The notes: generated by a model from the sequence alone, not told the origin. Shown: positions 25,888 through 34,022, numbered from the stretch's first letter. The stretch is 57,877 nt of DNA from Bacteroidota bacterium (GCA_013288345.1 JABDCA010000016.1:1-57877); one strand, 5' to 3'. Translations and numbers: made by a program.

Positions 25888-26556
25888 ATGAACCAAATAA
25901 AAATAATTGTTGCTGGTAATAACTATCTACTTAAAGCAGGCCTTGAAGCTTTAATAGAAAAGAGTACCGACTTTAAGCTTATTGCAGAGGTATCTACCGA
26001 AGCGGAGCTTTTAAGCAAAGTACAGGGCAGCAAAGCTTCTGTTTTAATACTCGACCTTTCGACTATATCTTATACCACCGAACTGTTAAACGGAATAAAA
26101 AAAGCGGCTCCGGGAATTCAGATACTGGCTATTAATGCCCAGCAGCCAAAGCATTTTATTTCCAAGGCGCTCGAAACAGGTGTTACCAGCTACCTGATGT
26201 TGCATTGCGACAAAGAAGAGATCACAGAAGCTATTTATAAAACAGCACAGGGCGAACGATTTTTATGCGGACATATAGTAGAGATACTTATTAGTGGCAA
26301 CAAAAAGAACGAACTGCATGATAGTAACTGCCCTTTATATTCTTATTGCGAAGGCGTGAATGTAAGCGAGCGCGAAATGGAAATAATAAAATGTGTTGCC
26401 GAAGGTTATTCTAACCAGGAAATTGCTGACAAGCTATTTTTAAGTGTGCATACTATTACCACACATCGCAAAAATATTATGAATAAGTTAGGTATAAACA
26501 ATACTGCCGGGCTGGTAATGTATGCTGTCAGGGAACAGCTCATATCGTCCAATTAA
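25888..26556 (+). CDS. LuxR-type transcriptional regulator with degenerate receiver domain
   Basis: The 222-residue protein has a receiver-like N-terminus (1-120) and a C-terminal LuxR helix-turn-helix (VSEREMEIIKCVAEGYSNQE and IADKLFLSVHTITTHR). The phosphoacceptor-like Asp56 is present in LILDLS. The acidic pair that binds Mg is replaced by Ala-Gly (IIVAGNN), the Thr/Ser after strand 4 is Ala, and the conserved Lys after strand 5 is missing (SYLMLHCD). Phosphorylation control is therefore doubtful. No histidine kinase is adjacent. An AAGG ribosome binding site precedes the ATG. It may control the divergent TonB receptor. Confidence 0.87.
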   Translation: MNQIKIIVAGNNYLLKAGLEALIEKSTDFKLIAEVSTEAELLSKVQGSKASVLILDLSTISYTTELLNGIKKAAPGIQILAINAQQPKHFISKALETGVTSYLMLHCDKEEITEAIYKTAQGERFLCGHIVEILISGNKKNELHDSNCPLYSYCEGVNVSEREMEIIKCVAEGYSNQEIADKLFLSVHTITTHRKNIMNKLGINNTAGLVMYAVREQLISSN

Positions 26557-26574
26557 CAAACACTGTTAACCAAT

Positions 26575-26706
26575 TTACCTGCAACAGAAAGCGCAGGCAA
26601 TAACAGCAAGCGTACCGAAGAAAATGATAATACCAAAAACGCTCAAAACTCTACGTTTTGATGAAATTGTATCCTCTTTATCTTGTAAGTTGTAAGATGT
26701 AGCCAT
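26575..26706 (-). CDS. Small single-pass membrane protein, 43 residues
   Basis: A 44-codon frame, ATG to TAA, encodes a polar N-terminus (MATSYNLQDKEDTISSKRR), a hydrophobic segment (VLSVFGIIIFFGTLAVIACA) and a Cys-Cys-Arg end. A good AGAGGAA ribosome binding site lies directly before the ATG. An FNR-type palindrome lies 67 bases upstream. Basic residues before the helix predict a cytosolic N-terminus. No family recognised; oxygen-responsive expression is inference from the box. Confidence 0.65.
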   Translation of the reverse strand: MATSYNLQDKEDTISSKRRVLSVFGIIIFFGTLAVIACAFCCR

Positions 26707-26772
26707 TTCCTCTTATTTTTTTGTCCCTTTATTTTATATACGCAAAGAACCACATTAAGGTTTCACTAAAAC

Positions 26773-26786
26773 TTGACCTACATCAA
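26773..26786 (-). promoter_or_regulatory. FNR/CRP-family box
   Basis: TTGAC-CTAC-ATCAA matches the FNR consensus TTGAT-N4-ATCAA at nine of ten positions. Its centre is about 42 bases before the expected transcript start of the 43-residue peptide gene if TTCTTTGCG (26750-26742, minus strand) is the -7 element. That is class II activator geometry. Confidence 0.55.
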
Positions 26787-26813
26787 TTTAGGTGATTACC
26801 TGATAAGAATCAT

Positions 26814-27413
26814 CTAATTCGACTTAGATGCGCCTTTAAGCGTATTATAGAATACAACCTGCTGTTTGCGGAACTTTGGCACACTCCGTAATGGCTCACA
26901 TGGTTTGAAGGTGCTGTTCATATCTTTGGGTAATTGTTGATAAATCTTTGTACCCTCTGCCTTCCATTTCAGCATTTCGTCGGTTACATCTTTTATAATT
27001 TTTGCAGGGCTTCCCACAACTACTTTTCGAGCCGGTATCTGCATGCCTTCGGGTACAAGGGTAAGGGCGCCAATAATGCTGCCATCGCCAATATGCACGT
27101 TATCAAGCACTACGACATTCATGCCTACCAATACATCTTTACCTATGTGGCCCCCATGTATAATGGCTCCGTGGCCTATATGTGCGTTTTCTTCTAATAT
27201 TACCGATACACCTGGGAACATATGGATGGTACAATTTTCCTGCACGTTACAACCATCGCCAATTATAATTTCGCCCCAATCGCCACGTATAGCAGCACCC
27301 GGGCCTATGTATACATCTTTGCCTATTATTACATTGCCTGTAACGCAGGCTTGCGGGTGCACAAAGCTCGATTTATGCACTACAGGGCGGTATCCGTTAA
27401 ATTCGTAGATCAT
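26814..27413 (-). CDS. paaY: PaaY/gamma-carbonic-anhydrase-like hexapeptide protein
   Basis: 199 residues of left-handed beta-helix hexapeptide repeats (VTGNVIIGKDVYIGPGAAI, VILEENAHIGHGAIIHG, VGMNVVVLDNVHIGDGSII). The metal-site His of gamma carbonic anhydrases are in IHMF, HIGHG and IHGG. Length and the C-terminal helical extension match PaaY, a thioesterase-like protein of phenylacetate breakdown, rather than shorter YrdA proteins. A thiolase of PaaJ/PcaF type lies 1.4 kb upstream on the same strand, which supports this. Caution: the family is functionally mixed. Confidence 0.7.
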   Translation of the reverse strand: MIYEFNGYRPVVHKSSFVHPQACVTGNVIIGKDVYIGPGAAIRGDWGEIIIGDGCNVQENCTIHMFPGVSVILEENAHIGHGAIIHGGHIGKDVLVGMNVVVLDNVHIGDGSIIGALTLVPEGMQIPARKVVVGSPAKIIKDVTDEMLKWKAEGTKIYQQLPKDMNSTFKPCEPLRSVPKFRKQQVVFYNTLKGASKSN

Positions 27414-27494
27414 GGTTTTTAGGTTTAGGTCAAGATTAAGGTTGAGATAATTAGAACTTTAAGCCTGAACCTAAATCTCTACCTCAGCCTATAA

Positions 27495-28100
27495 TTATTT
27501 ATTCATGTATTTATCGTTCAGTGTCCTTTTCTCTTCAAGCATATCAAGCACTTTATCAAGCCTGCGCAAGCGTGTGGCCTCCTGTTTTGCCTCTCCAATA
27601 TACACCGCATAGTCTCGCCTGTGCGATGGTGCCAGCGATTCAAAATAGGCTTTTGCTTTTTTATCTTTATTCAGTGCATCACAAAGCTCATTGGGCATAT
27701 CGAACACTATTTGCTTTTTAACGGGCTTAATACCTTTCTTGTTCAGTGCAGCTGCTTCCTTTAAATATTCCATTATCTTTTTATCGGCAATCTTATCGTC
27801 TTTGGTAAAATCAATACTCCTATTGCCTCTATTATTTGCACCATCATTAAATAACCTGTGCTTATCTTTCATCATACTGCCTTTAAAGAACTCCAACTTA
27901 ACATGATCTTTAAAGCCCCATACACCGCAAACCATACCTTGTACATTAAAGTTCGGACCCCACTTCCAGTCTTCTTTTACATCGGGCAGAGCTTTGTGGA
28001 TAAGCGCCCTCAGATGCAGGCAGTACGTTTTTTGAAAGCCCGTGAATGAATCAAAGGCTTGGTCGATACGCTTAGAAGCGTCAGTGATTAAGCTTGGCAT
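27495..28100 (-). CDS. YdeI/OmpD-associated family protein with DUF1801-like N-terminus
   Basis: The 201-residue protein begins with a DUF1801-like domain (about 10-110: LIHKALPDVKEDWKWG, VKLEFFKG) and ends with the YdeI/OmdA helical segment (about 140-195: ESLAPSHRRDYAVYIGEAKQ). Members are linked to bacteriocin or peptide resistance, but their biochemistry is not established. A second DUF1801 protein is encoded at 38253-38684. It lies between paaY and the RAYT gene. Confidence 0.8.
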   Translation of the reverse strand: MPSLITDASKRIDQAFDSFTGFQKTYCLHLRALIHKALPDVKEDWKWGPNFNVQGMVCGVWGFKDHVKLEFFKGSMMKDKHRLFNDGANNRGNRSIDFTKDDKIADKKIMEYLKEAAALNKKGIKPVKKQIVFDMPNELCDALNKDKKAKAYFESLAPSHRRDYAVYIGEAKQEATRLRRLDKVLDMLEEKRTLNDKYMNK

Positions 28101-28133
28101 GGTTATTAATTATGAATGCTAAATTATAAATAT

Positions 28134-28598
28134 TTATTCCTCAATTGGCTTAAAGACAAAACGTTCATCGTATTCTATCTCAAACAGTCTTAGTATTTCC
28201 TTGTATTCTTCAATAAAGGTTTTCTTTTTATGATGCTCTTCCTGCTTTTCTATGTACCTAATTATTTGCGGCAATTGTGATTTGCTATAAGCAAATGCAC
28301 CATACCCTTCCTGCCACGAAAACCTTCCTTTAGTCAAATTCTTATCATTAACCCATTTTGATGAACTGCCTTTAATATCTTGCATCAAATCAGATAAAGA
28401 TTGATTGGGCCTCATGCCAAACAAAATATGAATATGGTCAGGCATGCCATTAATAATCAAAAGCTTATGCCCGTTATTTTTAACTATACCTGATATATAT
28501 TTATATAACTCATCTTTCCATGATTGATGAATTACACTAACCTTATTTTGCACCGCAAAAACAGCATGAACATGAATTTGAGTATAGGTATTTGCCAT
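28134..28598 (-). CDS. REP-associated tyrosine transposase (RAYT) / IS200-like Y1 transposase
   Basis: The 154-residue HUH-type enzyme has the HxH metal site in MPDHIHILFGM and a catalytic Tyr in IIRYIEKQEEHH. GSSSKWVN and SWQEGYGAFAYS are typical of single-copy Bacteroidota members. No TnpB/IscB partner is present. Palindromic REP-like sequences lie directly upstream (28690-28817), as expected for a domesticated RAYT rather than a full insertion sequence. The frame is intact, so it may be active. Confidence 0.88.
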   Translation of the reverse strand: MANTYTQIHVHAVFAVQNKVSVIHQSWKDELYKYISGIVKNNGHKLLIINGMPDHIHILFGMRPNQSLSDLMQDIKGSSSKWVNDKNLTKGRFSWQEGYGAFAYSKSQLPQIIRYIEKQEEHHKKKTFIEEYKEILRLFEIEYDERFVFKPIEE

Positions 28599-28689
28599 AC
28601 AACAAAATGTTTTTATAAAAATATAAAATTATTTCAACTCGAATATTTCTTTCCTAACGGAACGAGTTTAAATGGGGTGGGAGGATTTT

Positions 28690-28817
28690 CTACCGGTATT
28701 ATGCCCCTATGGGTCATTTTTCAATCATTTCATTAATCCGCAATTGCTTACATCTCGTAAGGGATAAAATATTGGTAGAACACCCCAACATCATTAAAAT
28801 CAAGCCCCTTTAGGGGC
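28690..28817. repeat. REP-like palindrome pair next to the RAYT gene
   Basis: CTACCGGTATTATGCCCCTA (from 28690) faces an inverted counterpart further right: a GGTAGAACACCCC word (28774-28786), then GCCCC-TTTA-GGGGC at 28804-28817 followed by GCAATATT. The TATTATGCCCCTA and TAGGGGCGCAATATT words are near reverse complements. The pair lies 90-220 bases upstream of the RAYT start, and a GCCCCTTTAGGGG word recurs at 31153-31165. Confidence 0.6.
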
Positions 28818-28839
28818 GCAATATTATTCCCCTGAAAAC

Positions 28840-30045
28840 TTACACCTTTTCTATCACCACTGCATAGCCTTGCCCTACACCAATACACATGGTAACAAGT
28901 GCGTAGCGCTTATTCTTTTCGTGCAGCTCAATAGCAGCAGAGTTTAAAATACGGGCACCACTCATTCCAAGCGGATGGCCAATTGCAATGGCGCCTCCAT
29001 TCGGGTTAATGCGCGGGTCATTATCATCTAAGCCCCATGCCCTGATACAAGCAAGGCTCTGTGCTGCAAAGGCCTCATTTAATTCTATTATATCAATATC
29101 CTTAAAGGTAAGTCCTGCTTTTTTTAATGCTTTGTTAGATGCCTCCACAGGGCCAATACCCATAATGCGGGGCTCTACTCCCACCACACCCATAGATACT
29201 ATACGTGCCAATGGCTTCAATTTATATTGCTTCACAGCGTTTTCTGATGCCAATAACAAAGCCGCTGCGCCGTCATTAAGTCCTGATGAGTTACCTGCAG
29301 TTACGGTACCTGCCTTGCGGAATGCAGCCCTTAAGCCTGTCAATCCTTCTATGGTAGTGTTTCCTTTTATAAATTCATCAGCAGCAAAAACCTTTGGTTC
29401 TCCTTTACGTTGTGGTATTTCTACCGGAATGATTTCTTTTTTAAAGCGACCTGCAGCTTGTGCTTTGGCAGCCTTTAATTGCGATGCCAGTGCAAATTTA
29501 TCCTGGTCATCACGGTTAATCTTATACATTTCTGCAAGGGTCTCTGCTGTATCGCCCATGCTGTCGGTGCCATAAAGCTCCTGCATTTTAGGATTTATAA
29601 ACCTCCATCCAAAGCTCGAATCGAATAATTGCGAATCGCGCCCAAATGGTGCTGATGCTTTTGACATGATCCATGGGCCACGGGTCATATTCTCTACCCC
29701 ACCCGATATAATTAGTTCTGCATCACCTGCTTGTATAGCCCTTGCTCCGGCAATAGATGCCGATAAGCCCGAAGCACATAAACGGTTGACCGTTTCGCCG
29801 GGAACAGTATAGGGCAAACCCGCCAATAGCAAAGCCATGCGTGCCACATTGCGGTTATCTTCACCGGCCTGGTTAGCGCAGCCAAGTATTACATCATCAA
29901 TTGCTTTAGGGTCAACCGTAGGGTTTAACTCCATCAGTTTTTTAATGACCAAAGCAGCCATATCATCTGTCCGCACAACCGACAGTGTACCACCAAAATT
30001 ACCTACTGCGGTACGTACACCATTTACTATAAAAGCATCTTTCAT
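28840..30045 (-). CDS. paaJ: Acetyl-CoA C-acyltransferase, 3-oxoadipyl-CoA thiolase type (PaaJ/PcaF)
   Basis: The 401-residue thiolase cleaves 3-oxoacyl-CoA with CoA. The nucleophilic Cys is in NRLCASGLSA, the His in GGAIAIGHPLGMSG and the second Cys in TMCIGVGQG. The N-terminal GCANQAGEDNRNVARM and a length of 401 are typical of PcaF/PaaJ thiolases of aromatic degradation rather than of acetoacetyl-CoA thiolases. With the paaY-like gene on the same strand this suggests remnants of a phenylacetate module; no ring-epoxidase genes are in the window. Confidence 0.82.
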   Translation of the reverse strand: MKDAFIVNGVRTAVGNFGGTLSVVRTDDMAALVIKKLMELNPTVDPKAIDDVILGCANQAGEDNRNVARMALLLAGLPYTVPGETVNRLCASGLSASIAGARAIQAGDAELIISGGVENMTRGPWIMSKASAPFGRDSQLFDSSFGWRFINPKMQELYGTDSMGDTAETLAEMYKINRDDQDKFALASQLKAAKAQAAGRFKKEIIPVEIPQRKGEPKVFAADEFIKGNTTIEGLTGLRAAFRKAGTVTAGNSSGLNDGAAALLLASENAVKQYKLKPLARIVSMGVVGVEPRIMGIGPVEASNKALKKAGLTFKDIDIIELNEAFAAQSLACIRAWGLDDNDPRINPNGGAIAIGHPLGMSGARILNSAAIELHEKNKRYALVTMCIGVGQGYAVVIEKV

Positions 30046-30091
30046 AAAATAGGTTTAAATAATAGTTCAAATATAAGCCTTATTGTTTTGT

Positions 30092-30991
30092 TTAAAGGGA
30101 GTTTGAGGGCATCGCCAACCTTTTAAAAATAAAAGTATCAGGTTTATTAACACCTCTAGTAAACCTTTCTTGACAAAACACTTCATCATCCATTAAAATC
30201 AATTTATCACTAATGCCTTCACACATATCCGATATCCAACAATAAGGAGAACATGTATTGTTTGCTCCTATTTTGTTAATATACAACTTTTGTAATCTTT
30301 TAGTAAAATTAAAGTAATCACCTTTTGTGTAGAATGCAAATACCGAAGCTTTATACCTGAGTAAAGCTAGGGAACAATTATCTGCTTCATAAGAACTGGC
30401 TATATCATAAGCAAACCATTCAAAGTCTTTTTTATTCATGTTTAAGAAAACAATCGCATTGCAATTGGCTTTTTGCGTTGCGATAAGTACAGACTTAGTA
30501 AATGGGTTATATTTTATATCCGTCACTTCCATATAATTAGATGCGGAAAACTCCTTATTCAAAATAACTACACCTTTTTTCCAATTTAGAACTCTTAAAC
30601 AAATCCTAGCGCTATCCCTTTGATTCAAATTTGTAAAATGCACACATGAATCTGACTTCCAGCACATAAATACCGTATCATTATAAGTATCTATATAAAC
30701 GTTCCCAACGCAATTCTGATTTGGAAGGGTATCGTTTAATAAGGTGTCTGCGCCTTTAACAAAAGAAACTACTATTGGATTGTTAGGTGGGCTCTTACTA
30801 ATTACTGAATATTGAATCGTAGTTGAATCGTCTAAACATATATTTCTTCGAGTTGTTAATTGCGTTAACTTCTCATTTTGTTGTTTGGAAACATTAAATA
30901 TTGACACTTTAGTTCTATTCTCAGTACATGAGAATATTAAAGCAACACAAATACTGACACATATGGTTTCTCTATCTTTTAATATTCTCAT
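30092..30991 (-). CDS. Hypothetical lipoprotein
   Basis: About 299 residues, starting at the ATG at 30991, which gives a lipoprotein signal ending ALIFSC. A frame eight codons longer adds a non-signal stretch. The body has alternating beta-rich segments (YNDTVFMCWKSDSCVHF, KSVLIATQKANCNAIVF) that could form a propeller, and ends near FCQERFTRG. Family not recognised. It lies between the thiolase gene and a pair of REP-like repeats. Confidence 0.65.
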   Translation of the reverse strand: MRILKDRETICVSICVALIFSCTENRTKVSIFNVSKQQNEKLTQLTTRRNICLDDSTTIQYSVISKSPPNNPIVVSFVKGADTLLNDTLPNQNCVGNVYIDTYNDTVFMCWKSDSCVHFTNLNQRDSARICLRVLNWKKGVVILNKEFSASNYMEVTDIKYNPFTKSVLIATQKANCNAIVFLNMNKKDFEWFAYDIASSYEADNCSLALLRYKASVFAFYTKGDYFNFTKRLQKLYINKIGANNTCSPYCWISDMCEGISDKLILMDDEVFCQERFTRGVNKPDTFIFKRLAMPSNSL

Positions 30992-31037
30992 ATACCAAAT
31001 ATACATTCTTTGCAACTACTCACCCCTTGCTCCCGTT

Positions 31038-31100
31038 CGTCAGTCTGAGCCTGTCGAAGACCTTTTTATTGGAATATGTTTCGACAAGCTCAACATGACC
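31038..31100. repeat. REP-like inverted repeat with TGTCGAA/TTCGACA arms
   Basis: TGAGCCTGTCGAA at 31046-31058 and TTCGACAAGCTCA at 31080-31092 are reverse complements with one mismatch. The surrounding CAGTCTGAGC and CAACATGACC words are common dispersed intergenic repeats in bacteria (from memory). Confidence 0.55.
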
Positions 31101-31108
31101 TATTCACA

Positions 31109-31169
31109 CCAACTCCTAAAGGGGCTAAAAACAAGAACGTATTGGTTCTAAAGCCCCTTTAGGGGTTGG
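31109..31169. repeat. 18-bp inverted repeat with CCTAAAGGGGCT arms
   Basis: CCAACTCCTAAAGGGGCT (31109-31126) and AGCCCCTTTAGGGGTTGG (31152-31169) are reverse complements with one mismatch around a 25-base loop. Each arm is itself near-palindromic (CCCCTTTAGGGG). It shares its core with the palindrome beside the RAYT gene at 28804-28817. Confidence 0.65.
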
Positions 31170-31223
31170 GGCTAAGTAGCTATAAATAGCATACCTTTGC
31201 AACGATTTTTCAATACCCTGCTT

Positions 31224-31886
31224 ATGTCGTCCAATAAACCCAATATTTTAAACCTTGTATTGTTCGGGGCTGCAATTGTGGTGCTGATAGGCGCATTTAT
31301 GCTTACCAAAAGCAATAAACCGATTCGCCTGCTACCCATATTTGGTTCAAAGGAATACAACCCAACCACACAAGATACCGACTACCATAAAGTGCTGGAC
31401 TTTAAGCTTACCGGCGAAATGGGCCACACCATAACCCTGGATAGCTTTAAACACAAAGTATTTGTCGCAAACTTTTTTTATGCTACCTGCCCAGGTATTT
31501 GTAAAAAAATGAACATGGAACTGGAAAGAGCTACCAAGAACTTTAAAGATAATCCATACATCAAGTTTGTATCATACACCGTTGACCCAATGAGGGACAC
31601 TGTGCCGGTATTAGCTAATTATGCCAAAATGCACGATGCTGTGCCATACCAATGGTATTTTTTAACGGGCGATAAAAAAGAGATATATAACCTTGCCCTA
31701 AAATCGTACTTTGCCGCGGTAGACGACAGCGCGGGCAACAACTTTGTGCATACACAAAATATGGCGCTGGTAGATACTGCCGGATACCTGCGTGGCTTTT
31801 ATAGCGGGACTGATTCGGCTGATGTTGACCGTATGGTGGTGGATATTAAGCTATTGCTGAAAGAAGAAGGGCTTATTAAAAAATAA
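31224..31886 (+). CDS. SCO family copper chaperone / thioredoxin-like protein
   Basis: About 220 residues with one N-terminal membrane helix and a periplasmic thioredoxin fold. The copper site is complete: CPGICKKM gives CxxxC and the distal His is in FVHTQNMALVD. SCO proteins deliver copper to, or reduce, the CuA site of cytochrome oxidase. A TACCTTTG promoter-like element at 31192-31199 overlaps an upstream TTG, so the ATG at 31224 is the preferred start. No oxidase genes are nearby. Confidence 0.86.
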   Translation: MSSNKPNILNLVLFGAAIVVLIGAFMLTKSNKPIRLLPIFGSKEYNPTTQDTDYHKVLDFKLTGEMGHTITLDSFKHKVFVANFFYATCPGICKKMNMELERATKNFKDNPYIKFVSYTVDPMRDTVPVLANYAKMHDAVPYQWYFLTGDKKEIYNLALKSYFAAVDDSAGNNFVHTQNMALVDTAGYLRGFYSGTDSADVDRMVVDIKLLLKEEGLIKK

Positions 31887-31933
31887 AGCAGATATTATTT
31901 ATTGATTAACTTTGCAATCTATTTAAATTAGTC

Positions 31934-32587
31934 ATGGCAAAAAATTTTGTTTCCAATAATGATGAAACGGTAGTAATGTTCAAGAACCCGTTTTTGGAAA
32001 AACTATCCCGCATTCACTGGTCGGTGCCTCTGTTTATGTACATACCGGTTGCCCTTTTCTGTTTATACAGGGCCATATTTACCCTTCAACTCAGCGCACT
32101 TTACATTATTGGTTTATACTTTGCAGGCCTCTTTATCTGGACTTTTACCGAATACGTATTACACAGGTTTGTGTTCCATGCCCACCTGCCCGGTAAATTA
32201 GGCGGCCGCATTAGTTTTATAATGCATGGCGTACACCACGATTACCCTAAGGATAGCAAACGCCTGGTTATGGTTCCTACCATTAGCATACCGCTTGCTG
32301 TAATTTTTTATGCTTTGTTCTATTTAATATTTGGCCCGTCATATACCCCTGCTGCATTTGCAGGTTTGCTTACCGGCTACCTGATATACGATATGACACA
32401 TTACGCCATACATCATTACAACACCAAAAGCCCTTTCTGGCTCAGTCTCAGGCAACATCATTCCATACACCACTATTCTGAAAGCGACAGGGGTTATGGT
32501 GTAAGTACCAAGCTTTGGGATCATATCTTCCGCACCATGTTCCGCAAGGCTAAAGGCGCAGGTATTAAACAAAACATAGAGGTTTAA
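31934..32587 (+). CDS. Sterol desaturase/fatty acid hydroxylase family protein (FA2H-like)
   Basis: The 217-residue membrane di-iron protein has four or five helices and the full His set: HRFVFH, HGVHH, HYAIHH and HHSIHH. Order and spacing match fatty-acid 2-hydroxylases, which add an alpha-hydroxyl to sphingolipid or other acyl chains. A TAACTTTG promoter-like element lies at 31908-31915. It sits just before a CFA-type methyltransferase gene, which suggests a lipid-modification unit. The substrate is inferred. Confidence 0.82.
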   Translation: MAKNFVSNNDETVVMFKNPFLEKLSRIHWSVPLFMYIPVALFCLYRAIFTLQLSALYIIGLYFAGLFIWTFTEYVLHRFVFHAHLPGKLGGRISFIMHGVHHDYPKDSKRLVMVPTISIPLAVIFYALFYLIFGPSYTPAAFAGLLTGYLIYDMTHYAIHHYNTKSPFWLSLRQHHSIHHYSESDRGYGVSTKLWDHIFRTMFRKAKGAGIKQNIEV

Positions 32588-32692
32588 CAAAAAGTTTCAC
32601 CTATTTGCTCAATAATTTTATCTTTACCGTTTACCACTTATAAAAGGGTAAAACAGTACTAATTTTCTATTTAAGAACCCAACAAAACAATC

Positions 32693-33880
32693 ATGAGCAA
32701 GATTTCAGATTTCGTAAAAGTAAAAAACCAACGAGTTGCAGGCCGTTACAGTAAAACAAAGGTCTCTATGGGCCATTTTGTAGAAGACTTTATGCAAGGC
32801 AAAATTGATGTTGAGGGTGATTTTATTGACCTGATGAAACATAAGGATGAAGTATTCGATTATAATTTCACATCGGAACACTTTCACTTTTTCTTTACCC
32901 GTTTTATACCGGAGGTTACAATGCACACCAAAAAACAGGATGAACGCATAGTACGCAGCCACTACGATAATAAGAACGATCTTTTCAGCTGGTTCTTGGG
33001 CCCACGCATGGTTTATACCACCGGCTTTTATGTGAATGGTAACGAAAACCTTGAAGTTGCACAGGATAACAAAATGGACCTTATTGCACAAAAAATGCAG
33101 TTTAAACCAGGCCAAACCATGTTAGATATTGGTTGCGGATGGGGTACACTGGTTATGCACAGCGCCAAGCATTATGGCATGGATGCAACCGGAATAACTA
33201 TTGCACAAGCAGGTGCCGATTTTGGTAATAACCAGATAAAAGAAAATGGAGTATCGGACAAAGCGCGTATTCAACGTATGGATTACCGCGATATTCCGCA
33301 AAAGAAATATGATAAAATAACCTGCCTTGAAATGGCAGAACACGTTGGCCTGAAGAACTTCGAAAAATTCATGGCACAGATATATGACCTGCTGAATGAC
33401 GATGGCTTGTTCTACTTACAAATAGCAGGTATCCGCGAACGCAGAAAAGCATTATGGGGCCCGAATATGGAAGATTTAGTATGGGGCCTGTTTATGAATA
33501 AATTCATTTTCTCAGGTGCCGATGCAAGCAAGCCACTTAACTGGGATGCACGCCGTATTGAAAAAGTAGGTTTTGAAATGCATAGCATTGAGAACGTTGG
33601 TATTCACTATTCGCATACTGTTAATGCATGGTACCACAACTGGATGCGCAATAAGGACAAGTGCATTGCAAAGTACGGAGAAGAAACTTTCCGCATGTAT
33701 CAATTGTTCCTTGGCTGGTCAGTTGAAATAACCGCACAAGGCAGTTCTACTGCTTACCAAATTGTTTGCAATAAGAACCTGAACAAGTTTAACCGTAACC
33801 GTTGGATTGGCGCTGTAACCATGGGCGAACGCGACAGGTTTAAACAATCAGCAGCAGCGAAAGTTGCAGAGTTGGTATAG
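32693..33880 (+). CDS. cfa: Cyclopropane-fatty-acyl-phospholipid synthase family methyltransferase
   Basis: The 395-residue protein has a CFA N-terminal domain (about 1-110) and a SAM-binding core starting LDIGCGWGTLVMHSA, followed by GITIAQAGADFGNNQI and CLEMAEHVGLKNF, where the active-site Glu and His lie. The family methylenates cis double bonds of phospholipid acyl chains using SAM. Some relatives make other modifications, so cyclopropane formation is probable rather than certain. A strong terminator follows at 33899. Confidence 0.85.
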   Translation: MSKISDFVKVKNQRVAGRYSKTKVSMGHFVEDFMQGKIDVEGDFIDLMKHKDEVFDYNFTSEHFHFFFTRFIPEVTMHTKKQDERIVRSHYDNKNDLFSWFLGPRMVYTTGFYVNGNENLEVAQDNKMDLIAQKMQFKPGQTMLDIGCGWGTLVMHSAKHYGMDATGITIAQAGADFGNNQIKENGVSDKARIQRMDYRDIPQKKYDKITCLEMAEHVGLKNFEKFMAQIYDLLNDDGLFYLQIAGIRERRKALWGPNMEDLVWGLFMNKFIFSGADASKPLNWDARRIEKVGFEMHSIENVGIHYSHTVNAWYHNWMRNKDKCIAKYGEETFRMYQLFLGWSVEITAQGSSTAYQIVCNKNLNKFNRNRWIGAVTMGERDRFKQSAAAKVAELV

Positions 33881-33898
33881 AGCTTATTTTATTTCAAG

Positions 33899-33927
33899 AA
33901 AAAGGGGCGCAATTGCACCCCTTTTTT
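33899..33927 (+). terminator. Rho-independent terminator after cfa
   Basis: AAAAAGGGGCGCAA pairs with TTGCACCCCTTTTT with one mismatch and is followed by a T-run, 19 bases after the cfa stop codon. Confidence 0.8.
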
Positions 33928-33938
33928 CTTTAGTTATA

Positions 33939-34022
33939 GACTTGTTTAGTGATGCTACAAAGGCTTTCAAAGCTATGAAGGTAGGATTATGAAACCAGTT
34001 AAAAGGGTAGTTTAAACAAGTC
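33939..34022. repeat. 84-base element with 10-bp terminal inverted repeats (MITE-like)
   Basis: GACTTGTTTA (33939-33948) and TAAACAAGTC (34013-34022) are exact reverse complements enclosing 64 bases without a gene. No clear target-site duplication is seen, so it is either a small non-autonomous element remnant or a chance dyad. Confidence 0.35.

Noticed and set aside
28134..28598. A full IS200/IS605 insertion sequence
   Set aside because: No TnpB-like gene and no clear element ends or target site; RAYT with REP palindromes fits better.
28988..29575. 195-residue open frame antisense to the thiolase gene
   Set aside because: The thiolase is clearly real with all catalytic motifs; the antisense frame is a by-product of its codon use.
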